From contig LUCM01004196.1 of the NCBI GenBank assembly GCA_008360955.1, positions 21,110 to 85,109 of the forward strand: a stretch of DNA of 64,000 nucleotides, in the 5' to 3' direction. Shown in pieces: positions 53,501 to 59,500 of the stretch (its first letter is position 1; each line of letters starts with the position of its first letter). A model generated the notes under the pieces. It saw only the letters and a list, made by a program, of their open reading frames with translations. It did no database searches and was not told the origin of the DNA. A program made the position numbers and the translations under genes. The DNA comes from Fasciolopsis buskii. Lineage: Eukaryota > Platyhelminthes > Trematoda > Plagiorchiida > Fasciolidae.

Positions 53501-56500
53501 CATATCTCATCTTCTTGTGATGTGCGCAGATTAGCTGTTCGATCTCATCGTAAAAGTTTCTTTACTCCTGCTTATCTTCTATTATATAAAGTCCAAATCC
53601 GCCATTCACTTTAAGACTGCAGTCCTGTTTGCTGGAATGGAGTTTCGTTTACATCCCTTTTTTATTTGGTTGGTCATCCAGATGATCGACGAGTTCTCGT
53701 TAACATCAAATCTGCGGTTGATAGCCCAACACCAGGCAGTATCTTCGCTGTCCCTTTTCTATTGGCACGAGTTGGCTTATTATTTGACGGAGCTTGCTTC
53801 GTCAGCTTTTCCGCCTTTAAACTTCATCCGTCTATCCCATTCTTAGACGTCTAGCCATCCGTATTAGTTTTCCACCTGCAAGTTTCGCGCCTCTTTCTCA
53901 GTCTTCTTTTTTCTTCAGCTGTTAGACATTTGGCTTTCCATCCACAAACAGTATCATACTTTTTCTAAACAAAGTCAATCGACTGGTTCTTACGAAAATA
54001 TTCCCCATAATCTCTTTTTACAGTGTCACCACCTGACAGTAGGGTCAACCTTTTATACAGTAAACTACAAGGTATAATTAAAGGAGATGAAAAAAAACGT
54101 CATAGAAGAGAACACGCGAAATACATAGACCACTTGAAAGAACGTCCTGGTACAGTTTTGGCACCAGGGACGTACCTTGGTGCGATAGGCAATGGTGCAT
54201 AACAATATGAAATTTTGCATTTGAGGTACATCCCGCACAACGCTTGTTTTAATTCTCAGTTTCCTAGATTTTTCTCTCTTCTGAGGTTGGGCATAAGCTG
54301 TGCATAAACTTACAAGATCACAATGACGTAATATCCACTGACACATGCTGCGATAGCACCGAACCCTTTTGAGTGGGCAATCCGGTGATGTAATTACTGA
54401 TTACTAGAACCGGTGTGGTCCACATCTTCCAAATCACGAGCCTAGACTGATTAAACGAATAAATACGATAGCCTATATCAGACATTAGTGTCAAACTGAA
54501 GACATACGCAAAATTTTTATCGAAGAAGTTCTTTTCCAAACGAGATCGCGACATTGGCCCAGACCATAGTTCGACTGGATTCGTAGTAACCGAAAACAAG
54601 GTTAAGCCAGCGCATAGGATCACTGCAACCACAGTTGAAACTGCTAGACTGATGAGTGGATGGCTTCCAATTGTTCGTCCAAGACAGCTAAAACCCTGTT
54701 TTGCGTTGGGACAGAAGGCAAATATGTGCAAAGGAATGGTGGACGGTGGAAAAGTAGGGTGCATGAAAAGAAAAAGTGATCAAATTGTGATCTTTTAGAA
54801 AGAGTTCGCGAAAATAGTGAGCAGTTAATCAACAAATGGTAAACCACAACTTTTCCGACCAACGTTTAGCAACAACATGCAACCTTTCTGTCGCGTCTCA
54901 CAATTATTTCGGTTGGATGTACAATTTCTTAGCATAGGCTCACAATCTTTTATGGTCGACCCACTCATTGAGAATGGGCCAGATTCCAGTGTAGTGGAAT
55001 GTTCAGATGTTAACGTGAGATAGAAAATTTATTACACAAAGACTGAGGATGCAACGCTTGGCGAAGAAATAAGAAATTGTGGCGGTCATATGCTGTATAG
55101 TTGACCGTTTTAATGGTATCAAAGGTGCCACTGCAGGTTGACTGAAGATTCAAGCGATTGTAAACTAGATGGCCCATCTCGTACTACCGGAATATTTCCG
55201 GTGGTCAGGTTTTTCATGTACCAAGAAGCTTGAAATGGTGAAAAAATTACCAGTGTGAATCTATTGAATGCCTCTTTTAAAGGAGGTTAGAAGAGAGGGT
55301 AGGTGACAGGAGAAAGCGAATTTGATGATTGGTGTGCAACTACACACTCAGGATCTTCCGATGGACTGATGCGCTATCAAAGACGGAAGACTACTGGAAC
55401 AACTGACTGTTCCACAACAGCAGACTCGGAATAACCACGTAGAAACACGCTGAGAATATGCTAGATAACCTTCGTATATTTGTCATTTGAAATACTGGCT
55501 ACGGATGGATATATTAATTGCTATAAGATCCTTCGCTGGAAGGAAGATAAATTGGCAACCAAAGTTCGAGGACTCATAACTACGGTAGTAACGTATGTTG
55601 CAGTTAGTTTCATCGATGTACAGACGCAACGTTGCGTTATTGAACCTTTATAACCAATCCCATATTTCGTTTGTTCGGGTTTAACGCCATCCGAGTTTCT
55701 TTCCACCTCTCGAACAATAAGCCTTTTGAGTGAATAGTGATGTTCATTCAACAATCGATCAATGGTTGGTACGTTGACCGATGTATCCGGGACGTCATTT
55801 TCTCTCCTCTCATTTAACCACCTCAGTCCAAATTTCATATGAAATGATAGAACCATGAGTATACGGGGACGAGCGTGCCCCCACAGCTGCCATGGCGTAC
55901 TATAAGAGAAAGAAGGGAACTAGAGACGGTGACTGGAAAGGTGGAGTTACACAGCGCCACTTAAGATATCAATAGGTCAGGTGTAGTAACGAGCCGGGCG
56001 ACAGCCAGTTGCCGTCTACTTGCTTGGTTCCCATCGGCCACATCAAAAAAATGTCCGATAAGTTTATCACAGAATTTCGTTCGATAAGGTCCAGGCTCGG
56101 GATTTTTCGCGAGCAGCAGCTACAATGGATTTGCATGTTTTGGTCTAAGTGCCGAGGTCTTTTGTGATTTTTTTCCAAATACCATCTGTTTAAGGCCCAC
56201 CTTTCGATGATCTTCGGGCCGGTGAAACGATAATGTCTTTTTTCCGTATCAATGTTGACGTCGTCCACATTCTCAGGCACATAGAATAGCATACTATGAG
56301 CAACGAACGGTAATGCGGCCTACCACGATGTTTCTATATCACCCAGGACCGAAGAACACAACACGTCGACAATGCAAGTTAGAAATATCAAGAACACACT
56401 AGCTTGGTAAGCAAATGACTTTACCGTGATTGAATAAAGATAGGATACAATAATAAGCCAAAGGGCTAACTTTCAGTAGTCCCAGTCATGGGGTAAACCA

Positions 56501-59500
56501 ATGCGGATACGCTGATGGTCCGAGAATAGCTCACACGAATAACGTCAGTTAAAGTCCTATTAATGCTACCAATCTGCATTGCAATCGTCAAACCATTCCG
56601 CCAACACAATTAATCAGTTGCAAGCTTTTTCGGAAATCCCCGCCCAATGAAAGATATCATTTATTTGACCAAGAGAGATAGGCATTCATTGAAATATGAA
56701 AGCGGAATCCGCATCTAGTCGGAAAACAATCTAGACTAACAGCGAGCTAACCACAAATCGATTTTGTGTAGGACGGGACAGAACTATGAGCAAGAACGAA
56801 GAAACCTATCGACTGAAAACTGAGATGGCCGCAGTCTGTCGTGGCAACATTTACAGAATTGACAAGAACAACAAAATAACAAAGACCGCTTCCTGAAACC
56901 CTATGCAGGAATTGTGCAAGATTTTCGTGGCACCGACAAGTATCATGAGAAGGATCTGTTTCGTTCGACCCAATAACTACCGTTCCCGGCTGAAGATTTG
57001 CAGCACACTACGTCCAGTTCTGAGATTTGTTCGAGTTTCAAGGTAATCATTTCTGCTGCTGCATCTCGACGATCACCAGAAGCCGAGATGCCACTCAGGA
57101 GAGCGTGTACGGAACTTAGAAAATAAATCCCAGCATTCAGTATTTTTTGACAGCTGCCGACGAATATACAATACTATACAATACAGCACAACACAATGCA
57201 ATTTTCTTCTTGTGATGACAGCGAATTATGAAAATATGACAACTGCACTGAAAACTAATCACATAGGTGACTCAAATGAAAAAACCAAACTAAGAAAGGA
57301 GACTGATGGACTTGGATTCTAGCTAACGAATTCGGTACAGGTAATGCTTGTGGTCCAGGTGAACATGACAGCTGAAGTCGATGCCGAAATGATTGAACAA
57401 ACAAAGTGGGATCGTCCAGGTGTAGACGGCCGTTATTTTTCTAACCGACGTATGATTTGCATGTTCCAGAAGAAGATAAGTCAACTTCCTAGACTTCGTG
57501 GATCCCGACCAATGAAGTGTGGCAACATAAGCTCTCCAAAGTTTCGCAAACCGGTTACGGTGAAAAGCACTATTCCCATGCTGAATCCATACTTCACCTC
57601 GACTTTTTAGACGAACACAATCAGTCGACCAGTCACCATTATGAACAGATTGAGATTGTGAAGATATGCGCCACGCATGCTCCCGTATCGATATCTTCAA
57701 AATAAACTGCTCTCCGAGGCAGGAAATGGTAGAAACATGGGTCAGGGTGATCAATCTATTACCTGGAGCAACGGTATAGAAACGACTCCGAGTAAGTCTA
57801 GTTAATGGTTGATGGTTCCACAAACTGAACTGGACCGAACTCACAGAGGACTCAGGAGCTCATTTGGTACTCATTACAATGAGTTGACCTTCAGATTTTG
57901 ACACCTTCGCTTCAAGTGTCAGAAGCCTACTTCCCATTAAACGGGCTGCACAGACTTAATTGCATAGAGAATTGAAGCCAGTTTCTATATATCAATGGAT
58001 TATTCGACAGAGTCCAATTTGGGCACCAGACGGCAACTGTGATTAGAAGAGTGTTGTGTGTAATTAATACAATACACCATCACGATAAATTACAAAATAC
58101 TACTGAAGCACAGAAATAATTGACGAGGCGAAAACATGATAACTCACCTGAGACATTGTGACCTCAAGCCAATCCCGAAGTTAATGGATGCAGTTACCGG
58201 AGTTTCCGAGAACCAAGAAGTTCACCGACCCGGTCGAAGTTTCATCGATCACAGATTCTTTGCAGATGTTGAAATACCGGTACAATTTCCATACAGAAAT
58301 ATCCCCCGTGTTACTGAAGAGGCTACCATGGCAATTCACTGATTTTACCTGATTTCTGAATGGGCATAGCCGAAGCCAACCTTACACTTACGACGATCCT
58401 TTACTCGAGTTCACCAAGGGAAGCAACGTTCATTCGAGCCGTCTCACCTCATTCTTTATTCTCAACTTAAAGACGAACAGTGGGTTCCGATGGAAAACCT
58501 TAGATATAGAGATGGAGGATAGAAGAACCGATACAGATTGCTTGGAAACTAAAAAATATTTTCTTCTATTTCCGCTATTATCCTCAACGTTCTCCTATTC
58601 AACCATGGCATCTGAGCTCGGTAATAGGACTGCATACGTTCCATCGTCAACCATCACAACGAGATTATATCTTGATGTGGTGTGACGGCTTGCCTGCCTT
58701 CATGACCCAACGAGCTATGCACGATGGCTTATCCCAAGCCAAANGATGCCGAAATGATTGAACAAACAAAGTGGGATCGTCCAGGTGTAGACGGCCGTTA
58801 TTTTTCTAACCGACGTATGATTTGCATGTTCCAGAAGAAGATAAGTCAACTTCCTAGACTTCGTGGATCCCGACCAATGAAGTGTGGCAACATAAGCTCT
58901 CCAAAGTTTCGCAAACCGGTTACGGTGAAAAGCACTATTCCCATGCTGAATCCATACTTCACCTCGACTTTTTAGACGAACACAATCAGTCGACCAGTCA
59001 CCATTATGAACAGATTGAGATTGTGAAGATATGCGCCACGCATGCTCCCGTATCGATATCTTCAAAATAAACTGCTCTCCGAGGCAGGAAATGGTAGAAA
59101 CATGGGTCAGGGTGATCAATCTATTACCTGGAGCAACGGTATAGAAACGACTCCGAGTAAGTCTAGTTAATGGTTGATGGTTCCACAAACTGAACTGGAC
59201 CGAACTCACAGAGGACTCAGGAGTTCATTTGGTACTCATTACAATAAGTTGACCTTCAGATTTTGACACCTTTGTTTCAAGTGTCAAAAGCCTACTTCGC
59301 ATTAAACGGGCTGCACAGACTTAATTGCATAGAGAATTGAAGCCAGTTTCTATGTATCAATGCATTATCCGACAGAGTCCAATTTGGGCACCAGTCGGCA
59401 ACTGTGATTAGAAGAGTGTTGTGTGTAATTAATACAATACACCATCACGATAAATTACAAAATACTACTGAAGCACAGAAATAATTGACGAGACGAAAAC

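Noticed and set aside
57323..57844. A 173-codon minus frame, repeated as 164 codons at 58715-59209
   Set aside because: Its repetition is explained by the identical tandem duplication. The protein shows no family motif, and the region is intronic.
58724..58975. Plus-strand frame starting MAYPKP and repeated at 57344-57610
   Set aside because: Part of the same duplicated intron sequence and interrupted by the n. No splice or family support.
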